Below, one piece after another: positions 16,998 through 24,830 of a stretch of DNA of 32,253 nucleotides. The notes beneath the pieces were generated by a model, which ran no database searches, was not told where the DNA came from, and worked only from the letters and a program-made list of their open reading frames with translations. Each line of letters begins with the position of its first letter. Position 1 is the stretch's first letter. The position numbers and the translations under genes are program-made. Source of the DNA: Candidatus Adlerbacteria bacterium (GTDB lineage: Bacteria; Patescibacteriota; Minisyncoccia; Phycocordibacterales; SBAW01); assembly GCA_028286785.1 (NCBI GenBank), contig JAQBQX010000019.1, forward strand, positions 1-32,253, in the 5' to 3' direction.

Positions 16998-17058
16998 AGC
17001 TGATAGAGCCCGATTTCGGACCTCTAGGACAGCTCTTTGTAAACAAGGAGATGACGCC
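16998..17058 (+). promoter_or_regulatory. Structured 5' leader with Shine-Dalgarno AAGGAG
   Basis: The predicted leader can fold: AGAGC near the start pairs with GCTCT near 17030, enclosing CCGatttCGG and the palindrome CCTCTAGG. AAGGAG (17045-17050) is eight bases from the ATG at 17059. This layout differs from the leaderless genes around it. Confidence 0.55.
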
Positions 17059-17727
17059 ATGACTACGGTTGTGACCCCATCGACAATCACCACTGGCCAA
17101 ATTGGCAAGCTGCAGGACCTTCTTGTGGCACGTTTGCGTAAAAGTGGATTTTCGAGTGCTGCCATGCAGGTGGTTCTCGAAACTCAGGGCGACACTATTG
17201 GAGATGCTATGCTCCAGGTTATCAGCGATGAGATCGAAGCGCTCGGTGAGGTCACGACTGAGATCATCGTTCGTCATGTTGCCGTCGACCGCACTCGTCT
17301 GCCGCAACAAGCGCTAAACGCCATAGGGTGCCAGCAATGGATTAATCCAGATGTTGTCGCTGCAATGCCACGCGGCGAAGGCTCCGAGGCAGAGGTGTGT
17401 TTTTTCAAACCCAGTCGTTATCTCAACGATGAAGAGGTTGAGAGACAGTACCAGCAGCGAGGGCTCCGGCCTGTTGACCCGTATTCTCTGGCGGCAGTAA
17501 ATGAAGCTGACCCAACATTTGGGGACAAGCGTGAAAATGTCACGCACTGGAAAGATGAACAGGGTCGGTGGTGCTATCTAGCTTTCGCTAGGAGTTCCTC
17601 CGTACACGAACGCTCTCTCCATGTTGGCTGTGGCCAAGGCCCGGTATATAACGAGAAAGGTGAGGTCTCATATGGCAGCGACGTCTGGATGAATGATACG
17701 TGGTTCGCCGGCATCCGCGAGAAATAG
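17059..17727 (+). CDS. Conserved CPR-type protein of unknown function
   Basis: A 222-residue soluble protein with no signal peptide, membrane segment or enzyme motif I can name. Residues ~10-90 look helical. The second half has a distinctive block: ALNAIGCQQWINPDVVAAMPRG, then EVCFFKPSRYLNDEEVERQY, DPYSLAAVNEADPTF, THWKDEQGRWCYLAF and NDTWFAGIREK, many aromatic residues in a probable beta fold. I remember multi-copy paralogues with this block in other Parcubacteria, but have not checked. It has a perfect promoter, its own Shine-Dalgarno site and its own terminator, so it is a monocistronic unit built for high expression. Function not assignable. Confidence 0.8.
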   Translation: MTTVVTPSTITTGQIGKLQDLLVARLRKSGFSSAAMQVVLETQGDTIGDAMLQVISDEIEALGEVTTEIIVRHVAVDRTRLPQQALNAIGCQQWINPDVVAAMPRGEGSEAEVCFFKPSRYLNDEEVERQYQQRGLRPVDPYSLAAVNEADPTFGDKRENVTHWKDEQGRWCYLAFARSSSVHERSLHVGCGQGPVYNEKGEVSYGSDVWMNDTWFAGIREK

Positions 17728-17741
17728 TTCACCAAACTTCT

Positions 17742-17771
17742 GCCCCGCACTGAAAAGTGCGGGGCTTTTTT
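17742..17771 (+). terminator. Rho-independent terminator
   Basis: 9-bp perfect stem GCCCCGCAC / GTGCGGGGC, 6-base loop (tgaaaa) and six T residues, 14 bases after the stop at 17727. Confidence 0.93.
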
Positions 17772-17778
17772 ATATGTC

Positions 17779-17807
17779 TTGCGCCGGCTATTTTGACGTG
17801 GTAGAGT
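17779..17807 (+). promoter_or_regulatory. Promoter of the rpsF-ssb-rpsR operon
   Basis: TTGCGC (17779-17784), 17-base spacer, TAGAGT (17802-17807), then six bases and the rpsF ATG at 17814. Leaderless start predicted. Confidence 0.65.
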
Positions 17808-17813
17808 GCACGC

Positions 17814-18326
17814 ATGACTACAAAGTCGCAGGACGAAGAGTCCTTTACCCAAGCGAATGATGCGTCAACCGTATACGAGGTTGGCTATCACGTTATCCCA
17901 ACTGTCCCAGAGGCAGAAGTGGCTACCGTTGTCGATGCAATTCGCGCTGTGCTTACCGCACAGTCCGCAGAAATTATTAGTGAGCAGGTTCCGGTCAAAA
18001 CGACACTCGCGTACCGCATCGAGCGCGCAGCGTCAGGCAAAGTAGAGAAGTTCACAGAAAGCTATTTCGGGTTTATCAAGTTTGCCACGGCTCCCGAGGC
18101 AAGCGTTGCTATCCACAAAGCACTTTCTGATAAGTACGAAGTGCTGCGCTTTATTATCGTTCACACTACGCGCGAGGATGCCTTGGCACCACGCCGCACT
18201 GTGTTTGCTTCAGACCGTTTGGAAGGCAAGACGATCGAAAAGCCGGTCGCAGAGGTAGTTGAAAAGGTAGGGGAGGTATCAGAAGCAGAGCTCGATAAGT
18301 CGATCGACGCTTTGGTTACCGAGTAG
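17814..18326 (+). CDS. rpsF: 30S ribosomal protein S6
   Basis: Small-subunit protein that binds 16S rRNA as a pair with S18. The core (YEVGYHVIPTVPEAEVATVVDAIRAVL ... LAYRIERAASGKVEKFTESYFGFIKF ... LRFIIVHT) is the S6 ferredoxin-like fold. At 170 residues it is longer than the usual 95-130: about 20 extra residues at the N terminus and a ~50-residue acidic tail (EKPVAEVVEKVGEVSEAELDK). The order rpsF-ssb-rpsR is the classical bacterial arrangement. The start is fixed by TAGAGT six bases upstream. Confidence 0.95.
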   Translation: MTTKSQDEESFTQANDASTVYEVGYHVIPTVPEAEVATVVDAIRAVLTAQSAEIISEQVPVKTTLAYRIERAASGKVEKFTESYFGFIKFATAPEASVAIHKALSDKYEVLRFIIVHTTREDALAPRRTVFASDRLEGKTIEKPVAEVVEKVGEVSEAELDKSIDALVTE

Positions 18327-18331
18327 TGTGG

Positions 18332-18337
18332 CATAAT
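18332..18337 (+). promoter_or_regulatory. Possible internal -10 for ssb
   Basis: CATAAT, six bases (taagct) before the ssb ATG at 18344. The spacing matches the leaderless pattern, so ssb may have its own start in addition to read-through from rpsF. Confidence 0.5.
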
Positions 18338-18343
18338 TAAGCT

Positions 18344-18838
18344 ATGTACATCAATAAAGCAATGGTCTACGGAAACCTCACCCGTGACCCGGAGTTGCGG
18401 GCGCTGCCCTCAGGTGGGCAGGTGTGTTCCTTTAGCGTTGCGACCAACCGCGTATATAAAAAGGCGGACGGCAGCAAGGCAGAACAGGTAGAGTTCCACA
18501 ATATTGTGGTGTTTGGCCGCCAGGCAGAAACCTGCGGACAATACCTCAAAAAAGGGAGCCCTGCGTTTATTGAAGGCCACATCCAGACCCGCAGCTGGGA
18601 CGCTCCTGAAAAGGGCAAGCAGTACCGCACCGAGATCATCGCAGAGCGCGTGCAATTTGGTCCTAAGGGAGGCTCAACTGGTGGCGCAAGCTCTGGCGGC
18701 TCAGACTATAGCGGAGGCAACGGCCCAAGCAATTCTTCAGCCGGATACTCCGACGCAGAAGCGCCTCAAAAGGCTCCGAAAGACGATGCTATTGATTACC
18801 CCGAGGAAGATATTAACCCAGACGACATCCCATTCTAA
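18344..18838 (+). CDS. ssb: Single-stranded DNA-binding protein
   Basis: 164 residues. An N-terminal OB fold (MYINKAMVYGNLTRDPELRALPSGGQVCSF shortened form, VEFHNIVVFGRQAETCGQYLKKGS, IEGHIQTRSW) is followed by a Gly/Ser-rich linker (residues ~110-135). The acidic C-terminal tip DINPDDIPF is the canonical docking peptide for repair and replication partners such as RecO, which is also in this window. It lies between rpsF and rpsR in the usual operon. Confidence 0.97.
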   Translation: MYINKAMVYGNLTRDPELRALPSGGQVCSFSVATNRVYKKADGSKAEQVEFHNIVVFGRQAETCGQYLKKGSPAFIEGHIQTRSWDAPEKGKQYRTEIIAERVQFGPKGGSTGGASSGGSDYSGGNGPSNSSAGYSDAEAPQKAPKDDAIDYPEEDINPDDIPF

Positions 18839-18848
18839 TTAAACAATT

Positions 18849-19040
18849 ATGTCAGACAATTACGTACAATTTCAGCGTATAGACTACAAGGATACCGAGA
18901 CCTTGAAGCGCTTCATCAACCCGCACGGCAAGATCATGCCTCGCCGCCGCACCGGTTTGTCATCGGCAAACCAGCGCGAGTTGGCCCAGGCGGTCAAACG
19001 TGCTCGCTTCATGGCTTTGATGCCGTATATCATTCGCTAG
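18849..19040 (+). CDS. rpsR: 30S ribosomal protein S18
   Basis: 63 residues with the S18 core: [17 protein letters not shown], then [20 protein letters not shown], the conserved C-terminal helix contacting S6 and 16S rRNA. It lacks the N-terminal cysteine-containing extension of some S18 forms. Starts 10 bases after ssb and is followed by a bidirectional terminator. Confidence 0.95.
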   Translation: MSDNYVQFQRIDYKDTETLKRFINPHGKIMPRRRTGLSSANQRELAQAVKRARFMALMPYIIR

Positions 19041-19050
19041 TTCAGCAAAT

Positions 19051-19080
19051 AAAAAAGCCCCGCAATTGCGGGGCTTTTTT
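19051..19080. terminator. Bidirectional rho-independent terminator between rpsR and efp
   Basis: A run of A, a perfect palindrome GCCCCGCAATTGCGGGGC (19057-19074) and a run of T. It serves both the rpsF operon (plus) and efp (minus), which converge here. Confidence 0.93.
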
Positions 19081-19089
19081 ATTTCTGGT

Positions 19090-19665
19090 TTATTTTTTGT
19101 CTACGCGCTCGACGTATTCGCCGACTTCGGTATTGATGCGCACAACGTCACCTTCGTTGATGAACAGTGGGGCATTGATGACTGCACCAGTCTCAAGCGT
19201 GATCTGTTTGTTGCCTCCCTGGGCAGTATTGCCTTTGACGGCAGGAGGGGCTTCTTTGACCACGAGCTCGACTTTGATGGGGATACGTACACCGATGATG
19301 CGCTCATCAAACACCAGTGCTTCAACGACAGAATTGATTTTCATAAACTTGGCCGCGTCACCGATAGTGTCTTCAGGGATGGCAAAGCGGTCGGCAGGAT
19401 TATTTTCGGCACAAAACCAAAACTCGCCTTTGTTGGTATACATGTACTTAACCTGCTTGGTTGAAAGGTCCGCTTCCTGTACCTTTTCCGACACGTGGAA
19501 GGCCTGCTCGGTTACCTTGCCCGTAATCAGGTTGCGCAGCTTGGTCTGGTTGACCGGTTTGCGCTGCTGTTTGCGGAAGACGTGCGCGTCGAGCACTTCG
19601 TAGGGCTCCTCGTTAAAGAGGATGACCTTTTTGTTTAAAATCTCGTTATATTCAAGCATTGCCAT
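19090..19665 (-). CDS. efp: Elongation factor P with atypical tip loop
   Basis: About 191 residues, three beta-barrel domains; it relieves ribosome stalling at polyproline. Start at ATG 19665 (MAMLEYNEI), which matches the usual EF-P N terminus; earlier in-frame ATGs would add an unrelated extension. Domain features: FNEEPYEVLDAHV, TKLRNLITGK, YMYTNKGEFWF, and the C-terminal NTAQGGNKQITLETGAVINAP shortened hallmark ending GEYVERV. The tip loop, PGKGQA in E. coli with the modified Lys34, reads FRKQQRKPVNQ here. An ungapped alignment from the conserved TKL places Gln34 at the modified position. TACAAT at 19676-19681 (minus) lies ten bases upstream of the start. Confidence 0.95.
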   Translation of the reverse strand: MAMLEYNEILNKKVILFNEEPYEVLDAHVFRKQQRKPVNQTKLRNLITGKVTEQAFHVSEKVQEADLSTKQVKYMYTNKGEFWFCAENNPADRFAIPEDTIGDAAKFMKINSVVEALVFDERIIGVRIPIKVELVVKEAPPAVKGNTAQGGNKQITLETGAVINAPLFINEGDVVRINTEVGEYVERVDKK

Positions 19666-19675
19666 AGTGCCTCGC

Positions 19676-19681
19676 ATTGTA
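19676..19681 (-). promoter_or_regulatory. Possible -10 element for efp
   Basis: TACAAT on the minus strand, ten bases before the efp ATG, just after the terminator of the upstream gene. Confidence 0.4.
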
Positions 19682-19694
19682 GCTAAAAACCAAT

Positions 19695-19720
19695 AAAAAA
19701 GCCACCCAATAGGGGTGGCT
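19695..19720 (-). terminator. Rho-independent terminator of the 105-residue minus-strand gene
   Basis: Read on the minus strand: stem GCCACCC / GGGTGGC with a short loop and a T run (the A run at 19695-19700 of the plus strand), eight bases after the TGA at 19728. It separates this gene from efp. Confidence 0.88.
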
Positions 19721-19727
19721 GGAAATC

Positions 19728-20045
19728 TCAACGCTTACGGACTTGTGCGTGCTGCATGTTACTGCGGGCCCATTGGCTAAGTGTGACAATCACAGACTGG
19801 TGCTCAGGATTGTCGACGGTCAGTTTGTACGGGCCGATATCGATCTTTAGTTTGGAATCCTGTCGGGAAGTCCAAATTTTGCGGACTTCACCGATCGGTC
19901 CACTGCCTACTATTTCAACGACAGCTCCCGGGAAGTCTTTTCCCAGGGCTTCTAGCAGCATTTCTATTTGAGATGCTCTAGGAAGTTTGCCTTCAGTAAT
20001 CTGCGTGTCCGACTCGCTATCATAGTGTCTGACTGAACCTACCAT
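19728..20045 (-). CDS. Small conserved-looking protein of unknown function
   Basis: 105 residues from ATG 20045 to TGA 19728-19730, with its own terminator, which supports it as a real gene. The sequence is mixed alpha/beta: SQIEMLLEALGKDFPGAVVEIVGSGPIGEVRKIW followed by charged strands and KLTVDNPEHQSVIVTLSQWA (segments quoted loosely). It is basic at the C terminus (QVRKR) and has no signal peptide or membrane segment. A GAGGG sequence lies ~9 bases before the ATG, and TACATT about 25 bases upstream could be a -10, giving a short leader. I do not recognise the family. Confidence 0.65.
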   Translation of the reverse strand: MVGSVRHYDSESDTQITEGKLPRASQIEMLLEALGKDFPGAVVEIVGSGPIGEVRKIWTSRQDSKLKIDIGPYKLTVDNPEHQSVIVTLSQWARSNMQHAQVRKR

Positions 20046-20171
20046 TTCCTGCCCTCTGTATGTGCCCTAGAATGTACTCGGTACAATGGCACACTATACC
20101 ACTACTTCCGCAGCATTTCCAGAAACTGACGCTGCAATTTTATTGTTATAGATATCAAAGAGCACATGATA

Positions 20172-20177
20172 TATGCT
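20172..20177 (+). promoter_or_regulatory. -10 element fixing the sigma-factor start
   Basis: TATGCT, six bases (acaggg) before the ATG at 20184. This argues against the upstream in-frame ATG at 20166, which would contain the hexamer. Confidence 0.55.
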
Positions 20178-20183
20178 ACAGGG

Positions 20184-20771
20184 ATGGGGGAGTATTTAGA
20201 CAATAGCGAAAACCTCGAGCGCTCCGACGAGGAGATTTTGGCGCTTTCGATCTCAAACCCGAGCCTTTTTGCGCTTTTAGTACGTAAATATGAGGCGCCT
20301 TTTTTGCGCAAAGCGCGCTCTATTATCCGCGAGGAGGAAGAGGCCGAGGATATCGTGCAGGAAGCTTTTACCAAAATTTACCTCAATGCAAAAAAATTTA
20401 AGGTAATGGAAGGTGCCCAGTTTTCATCCTGGGCCTACCGGATAGTCATCAACACGGCGCTTTCGCACTACGCCAAGCGCAAACGCCGCGGCATGATCGT
20501 GGCACCGCTGGATGACGAGATTTTGCAGCTTATTCCGGACAAGACGCTGGACCAGTTTGACCAAAAAGAATTGCGCGATGAAGTGGCGAGCGTGGTGTCC
20601 CGCATGTCGCCCATGTTCGCATCAGTACTGACTTTGTTTTTTATCGACGGGAAGTCTCAAGAGGAAATAGCCACGCAGGAAGGTGTGACAGTGGGGGCAA
20701 TCAAGACCCGCGTGCACCGAGCAAAGGAGGAGTTCAGGAAACTTTATAAGTCGGTCACAGAGTTACCATAA
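20184..20771 (+). CDS. RNA polymerase sigma factor, ECF (sigma-70 family) type
   Basis: About 195 residues from the preferred ATG 20184. Region 2 is clear: LVRKYEAPFLRKARSII, then EEAEDIVQEAFTKIYLNAKKF and FSSWAYRIVINTALSHYAKRKRR (core-binding and -10 recognition helices). Region 4 is a helix-turn-helix: GKSQEEIATQEGVTVGAIKTRVHRAKEEF. Regions 1 and 3 are missing, as in ECF factors. The small membrane protein two bases downstream could be its regulator, but lacks the zinc-binding anti-sigma signature. The target promoters are unknown. Confidence 0.9.
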   Translation: MGEYLDNSENLERSDEEILALSISNPSLFALLVRKYEAPFLRKARSIIREEEEAEDIVQEAFTKIYLNAKKFKVMEGAQFSSWAYRIVINTALSHYAKRKRRGMIVAPLDDEILQLIPDKTLDQFDQKELRDEVASVVSRMSPMFASVLTLFFIDGKSQEEIATQEGVTVGAIKTRVHRAKEEFRKLYKSVTELP

Positions 20772-20773
20772 GT

Positions 20774-21112
20774 ATGAGTCATAACATGAGCATAATCGAG
20801 AAAAACGTCATGGCAGGGGTGCGTATGGTCTACCTAGGCCGCACCCTTGTGTCGCGCACTGCGCTAGAGGCTTACGTAGCGGTACTTTCGCTATGGGGTA
20901 TAGGCCGCTTGGTGTGGGTGAGCGAAGTCTTTCATAACTTTGTCACAGTGGAAAAGCTGGGACTTGCTGCCACAGGGAAGTACGTGCTTTATGCCCTGGG
21001 ACATACACAAATAGGCGTTCAATTGACGCTTCTGGTGCTTGGTGCGGCATTGCTGGGCCTAGCGGTTGACGCTGTACGCTCGGCCACGACACCTACGCGA
21101 CGTTTTGCATAG
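20774..21112 (+). CDS. Small two-helix membrane protein, possible partner of the sigma factor
   Basis: 112 residues (ATG 20774; ATG 20786 is an alternative), starting two bases after the sigma-factor stop, so almost certainly translated from the same mRNA. Two hydrophobic segments: about residues 31-50 (ALEAYVAVLSLWGIGRLVWV) and 76-97 (IGVQLTLLVLGAALLGLAVDAV shortened). No H-x3-C-x2-C motif and no known domain. A membrane anti-sigma role is possible from position only. It ends two bases before the convergent recA stop, with no terminator between. Confidence 0.72.
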   Translation: MSHNMSIIEKNVMAGVRMVYLGRTLVSRTALEAYVAVLSLWGIGRLVWVSEVFHNFVTVEKLGLAATGKYVLYALGHTQIGVQLTLLVLGAALLGLAVDAVRSATTPTRRFA

Positions 21113-21114
21113 CT

Positions 21115-22194
21115 CTATTCTTCGTCAGGAGCATCGTCATCTTTGCTTGGCGGGAGTTTAGAAGTGAGAGCGTTTTCAGCAAATTTAGTACGGATTTCCT
21201 TTAAGATCGCGTTTGCGGTCTTTTTGTTGTCACGCAGGTACGTACGGGTTGCGTCGTAACCGCGGCCCATCTTTTCATCGCCGTAGCTGTAAGAAGATCC
21301 GCTTTTTTGTATGACGCCGTACTTTTCGCCCAAGGCGATGATTTCGCCCTCGCTTGAGATACCTTCGTTGTACATGAGGTCAAATTCGGTGGTACGGAAG
21401 GGAGCTGCTACTTTGTTTTTGACTACCTTGACCCGGTGGCGGCCTCCGACAACTTCTTCGCCCTTCTTTATCTGTGCAATGCGGCGGATATCGAGGCGCA
21501 CCGATGTATAAAACTTGAGAGCCTTGCCGCCGGTCGTTGTCTCGGGGTTGCCGAACATCACGCCGATCTGCATACGGATCTGGTTGATGAAGATGACTAT
21601 GGTCTTGGACTTCGAGGTAATGGCTGTGAGTTTGAGCAGCGCTTGTGACATAAGGCGTGCTTGTTTGCCCACCTGGTGGCTGCCCATGTCGCCCTCGATT
21701 TCGTCTTTAGGAGTGAGCGCCGCAACCGAGTCGATGACAATGAGGTCGACCTTGCCCGAGCGCACCAAAGACTCGACGATTTCGAGCGCTTGTTCGCCGG
21801 TATCTGGTTGTGAGACAAGAAGGTTGTTGATATTTACGCCGATTTTTTTGGCATATTCTGGATCAAGTGCGTGTTCGGCATCTATAAATGCGCAGATGCC
21901 GCCTTTTTTTTGCGCTTCGGCAATGGCATGCAAGGTAAGAGTTGTTTTGCCGGATGACTCAGGGCCGAAAACTTCGATGATGCGGCCGCGCGGGTATCCG
22001 CCGATACCAAGAGCCCAATCAAGCCCAATAGAGCCCGAGGGAATAACGTCGACATCCACCTTGGGGGAGTCGCCGAGCTTCATGATGGCCTCGTCGCCAA
22101 ATTTTGTCTTGATTTCGCGGATTGCCGCATCAATAGCGCTGCTGTCTTTTGAAATGCTTTTCGGTTCCTTCGGTGCAGATTTCTTGAGTGCCAT
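21115..22194 (-). CDS. recA: Recombinase RecA
   Basis: 359-residue ATP-dependent strand-exchange protein. Walker [10 protein letters not shown], the RecA signature with [15 protein letters not shown], Walker B-like [11 protein letters not shown], loop L1/L2 segments ([41 protein letters not shown] shortened), and an acidic C-terminal tail ([10 protein letters not shown]). An N-terminal extension of about 20 Lys/Ser-rich residues precedes the core. It begins four bases after the upstream Ig-like protein gene on the same strand, so it lies in a ftsK - Ig-like - recA unit. AATACT seven bases before the ATG could add a local start. Confidence 0.98.
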   Translation of the reverse strand: MALKKSAPKEPKSISKDSSAIDAAIREIKTKFGDEAIMKLGDSPKVDVDVIPSGSIGLDWALGIGGYPRGRIIEVFGPESSGKTTLTLHAIAEAQKKGGICAFIDAEHALDPEYAKKIGVNINNLLVSQPDTGEQALEIVESLVRSGKVDLIVIDSVAALTPKDEIEGDMGSHQVGKQARLMSQALLKLTAITSKSKTIVIFINQIRMQIGVMFGNPETTTGGKALKFYTSVRLDIRRIAQIKKGEEVVGGRHRVKVVKNKVAAPFRTTEFDLMYNEGISSEGEIIALGEKYGVIQKSGSSYSYGDEKMGRGYDATRTYLRDNKKTANAILKEIRTKFAENALTSKLPPSKDDDAPDEE

Positions 22195-22198
22195 AGTA

Positions 22199-22564
22199 TT
22201 AAGTATTATTCGTGCAAAAGTTCAAAACAGTGAAGTGCACAGACATGGATGCTTCGCGCCCAAAACGGTCTTTTGCTGCGACCGTAATACTAGTATACCC
22301 CGGGTGTGGAGAGAGTGTAGCACTAAAATGTCCTGCCGCATCCGTGTAGGCAGGGCGACCGTTAATAGTCAAAAAAGCTATATTTTGAGCCATTCCTGAG
22401 ACCACGACCGCAACGCTTGATGTGGCGGATCCACTGCGAGGGAAGTCGAGGCTGATTTCTGGGCCTGACAAGATCCGACGACCTTCAAATAATCCGTAGC
22501 CGCCGACTATAACTATAGCCACCAGTACTAACGCCCATTTGTACCAATTATTGTTCCTCATCAT
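22199..22564 (-). CDS. Membrane-anchored protein with one Ig-like domain
   Basis: 121 residues if translation starts at ATG 22564 (ATG 22561 is adjacent). The start lies inside the end of ftsK, overlapping by ~15 bases in another frame, so translational coupling is likely. A short basic N terminus and one membrane helix ([17 protein letters not shown]) are followed by ~80 extracytoplasmic residues of Ig/glucodextranase-B-like beta pattern ([12 protein letters not shown] ... [20 protein letters not shown] ... [12 protein letters not shown]). This is a substrate- or wall-binding style domain with no catalytic residues. A longer reading back into ftsK is probably spurious. Confidence 0.75.
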   Translation of the reverse strand: MMRNNNWYKWALVLVAIVIVGGYGLFEGRRILSGPEISLDFPRSGSATSSVAVVVSGMAQNIAFLTINGRPAYTDAAGHFSATLSPHPGYTSITVAAKDRFGREASMSVHFTVLNFCTNNT

Positions 22565-24761
22565 GCGTGCTCTCTGTCTTGGCGCCCAATACTTCGCGTG
22601 GTTTTGCGCCATCAGCTGGGCCAATGACTCCACGCTCTTCAAGTACGTCCATCAACCGCGCTGCGCGAGAATATCCGACTCGAAGCTTGCGCTGGAGGTA
22701 CGAAGTCGACGCTTTGCCTGCCTCTAGTACTGCGTTGCGCGCAGCTTCGTACATGTCGTCGTCAATTTCGTCCTCGTCGCTCGTGATACCGGTGTTGCCA
22801 AGTCCGCCTGCGGTAGGGCCGCCAGTGGGGCCGGTGATATCGATAGGAAGTTCCGAATCGTTATGCTTTGCAATAAAGTCGGTGACCTTTTTTACTTCGT
22901 TTTCGCTGATGTAGGCGCTCTGGAGACGTATAGGTTTGCCCATTTCGCCTGAAAGGTAGAGCATGTCGCCCGCACCCAAGAGCTTTTCTGCGCCTGCTTG
23001 GTCCAAAATGGTGCGCGAGTCGATCTGTGAGGCAACCTGCAGTGCTATGCGGGCCGGAACGTTTGCTTTGATGAGGCCGGTAATGACATTAACTGATGGT
23101 CGCTGTGTCGAAAGAAGCAGGTGAATGCCCACAGCGCGGCTCATCTGGGCCAAACGCACAATTGCCGCTTCAAGTTCACGTGGGAATGTCTGCATGATGT
23201 CGGCCAACTCGTCGATGACAATCACGATGTACGGCATTGCTTCAGGGATCTTGTCGCCCTCGGCTGCGCCTCCTTTGCGGCGTAGTTTTTCCAAAGACGG
23301 GGTAAGGACGTTGGTATGGTACGACTCGATGTCGCGCACGCGTTCAGACTCTAATATATTGTATCGGCGTTCCATTTCTTTGCCCGCCCAGCGCAGCGCC
23401 ATGACTGCTTTTTTAGGGTCGGTGATAACTGGGGTGAGTTGGTGCGGGATAGTGTTATAGAGGGTCAACTCCACACGCTTGGGGTCGATCATCAAAAAGC
23501 GCAGCTGCTGCGGCCCGCAACGGTACAAAAGTGAGGTGATGATAGTGTGGATGCTCACCGACTTGCCCGAGCCCGTTGCCCCTGCGATGAGTCCGTGGGG
23601 CATTTTGGCGAGGTTGGCAAACTGCGACCCGCCTGCAATGTCGCGGCCAAGTGCTACCAACAACGGCTTCGGCGATGCGGCAAACTCAGGTGCCTCAAGG
23701 AGCGTGCCCAAGCCCACTGTAACTTTTGAGTGGTTCGGGACTTCGATGCCTACCAGGGATTTGCCAGGGATAGGTGCCTCAATGCGTACGGGGTGCGCCG
23801 CAAGAGCAAGTTCGAGGTTAGTCTGGAGCGATACAATTTTTTGCAGGCGCACACCTTCGGCGGGTTTGATGGCATAGCGGGTGACCGATGGGCCGATTGA
23901 AATCTCGTCGAGCTCAACCACAATTCCAAAGTTTTGAAGCGTGCGTTTGATGATGTTGGCATTTGCTTTAACGTCACCAACACCCGGGCGGCCTTTGTCA
24001 CGCTCAAGGAGTGACAAAGGTGGCGGGGTGTACGTGCCCAATAGCGACTTCAAAAGGTCTGCAGTATTGACCGCTGCCACAGCGGCAGTAGCAGGTTCGC
24101 GCAGAGGCTGCTGGTGCGGGACGGGCACATCATCTTCCTCGTCGTCTGCATCTGGTGCCTCTTCGTGCTCCTCGTCTTCTGCGTCCACACGGAAGCCGCT
24201 CACGGCAATTCCGTCATCTTCTGGTTCGGGAGTTTTGCCAAATAACCCACGCACTCCACGCACTGTGCTTGCGCTCAAGCCGGTAAAGACATGGACCGGG
24301 ATCGAGCCTTCCAACAACATGAGCAAAGATACCAATGTGAGTCCGCCCATGAGTATGACCGATGCGTATATATCAAAGTAATGAATGGCAGTTTTGCCCA
24401 GCATATCGCCCACTAATCCGCCCTTGCCGCTGACAATAGCCACAAACCCTAATCCAGACAATATAAAGAGAATGCTCGAAAGGCTCTTAAACCAGTCGAA
24501 GCCGGGTTTTTCTTCGCGCAGAGCAGTCCCTGCCAAAACAAAAAAGAGCACTGGCAACAGAAAATATCCGATACCCACCAGATGTACTATGCCTTGATAG
24601 GTGTCTATGCCCGCGACCCCTGCGGTGCCAAATGCGGCCAGGGTCAGGAAGCAACCAAGGATCGAAAACACTACGGCTAAAATTGCACGTTTTGTACCGT
24701 CGGGCATGCCAGATGTTGCCGCGCGGGCGTTTGCTGACTTAGAATTTTTCTTACGCGCCAT
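22548..24761 (-). CDS. ftsK: DNA translocase FtsK/SpoIIIE
   Basis: 737-residue hexameric motor that pumps the chromosome through the division septum. The N terminus has four membrane helices (to ~residue 155) and a very acidic linker (about 190-220, AEDEEHEEAPDADDEEDD). The motor follows: Walker A GATGSGKSV near residue 393, IDPKRVELTLYN, Walker B IVIDELADIM, and LLSTQRPSVNVITG. The C-terminal gamma winged helix (SYLQRKLRVGYSRAARLMDVLEE shortened) reads KOPS-type sequences in other bacteria. It is shorter than E. coli FtsK, mainly in the linker. Start fixed by TATTAT six bases upstream. Confidence 0.97.
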   Translation of the reverse strand: MARKKNSKSANARAATSGMPDGTKRAILAVVFSILGCFLTLAAFGTAGVAGIDTYQGIVHLVGIGYFLLPVLFFVLAGTALREEKPGFDWFKSLSSILFILSGLGFVAIVSGKGGLVGDMLGKTAIHYFDIYASVILMGGLTLVSLLMLLEGSIPVHVFTGLSASTVRGVRGLFGKTPEPEDDGIAVSGFRVDAEDEEHEEAPDADDEEDDVPVPHQQPLREPATAAVAAVNTADLLKSLLGTYTPPPLSLLERDKGRPGVGDVKANANIIKRTLQNFGIVVELDEISIGPSVTRYAIKPAEGVRLQKIVSLQTNLELALAAHPVRIEAPIPGKSLVGIEVPNHSKVTVGLGTLLEAPEFAASPKPLLVALGRDIAGGSQFANLAKMPHGLIAGATGSGKSVSIHTIITSLLYRCGPQQLRFLMIDPKRVELTLYNTIPHQLTPVITDPKKAVMALRWAGKEMERRYNILESERVRDIESYHTNVLTPSLEKLRRKGGAAEGDKIPEAMPYIVIVIDELADIMQTFPRELEAAIVRLAQMSRAVGIHLLLSTQRPSVNVITGLIKANVPARIALQVASQIDSRTILDQAGAEKLLGAGDMLYLSGEMGKPIRLQSAYISENEVKKVTDFIAKHNDSELPIDITGPTGGPTAGGLGNTGITSDEDEIDDDMYEAARNAVLEAGKASTSYLQRKLRVGYSRAARLMDVLEERGVIGPADGAKPREVLGAKTESTHDEEQ

Positions 24762-24767
24762 TGAAAC

Positions 24768-24773
24768 ATAATA
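24768..24773 (-). promoter_or_regulatory. -10 element for ftsK, leaderless start
   Basis: TATTAT on the minus strand, six bases (gtttca) before the ftsK ATG at 24761. Confidence 0.6.
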
Positions 24774-24830
24774 CCACGTGAGCCGAGACTATTTTTAAGC
24801 CTTAATCAACCTGTACAACCTGGAAGCGCT

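Noticed and set aside
19066-19464. Long plus-strand frame opposite efp
   Set aside because: Mirror frame of efp; the EF-P reading has clear family features and its own signals.
20073-20085. TGTAC-TCG-GTACA palindrome as a second copy of the operator seen near 25735
   Set aside because: Arms are one base shorter, the spacing differs, and it does not overlap a convincing promoter.
21515-22399. 294-codon plus-strand frame opposite recA
   Set aside because: Antisense shadow of recA; no family resemblance.
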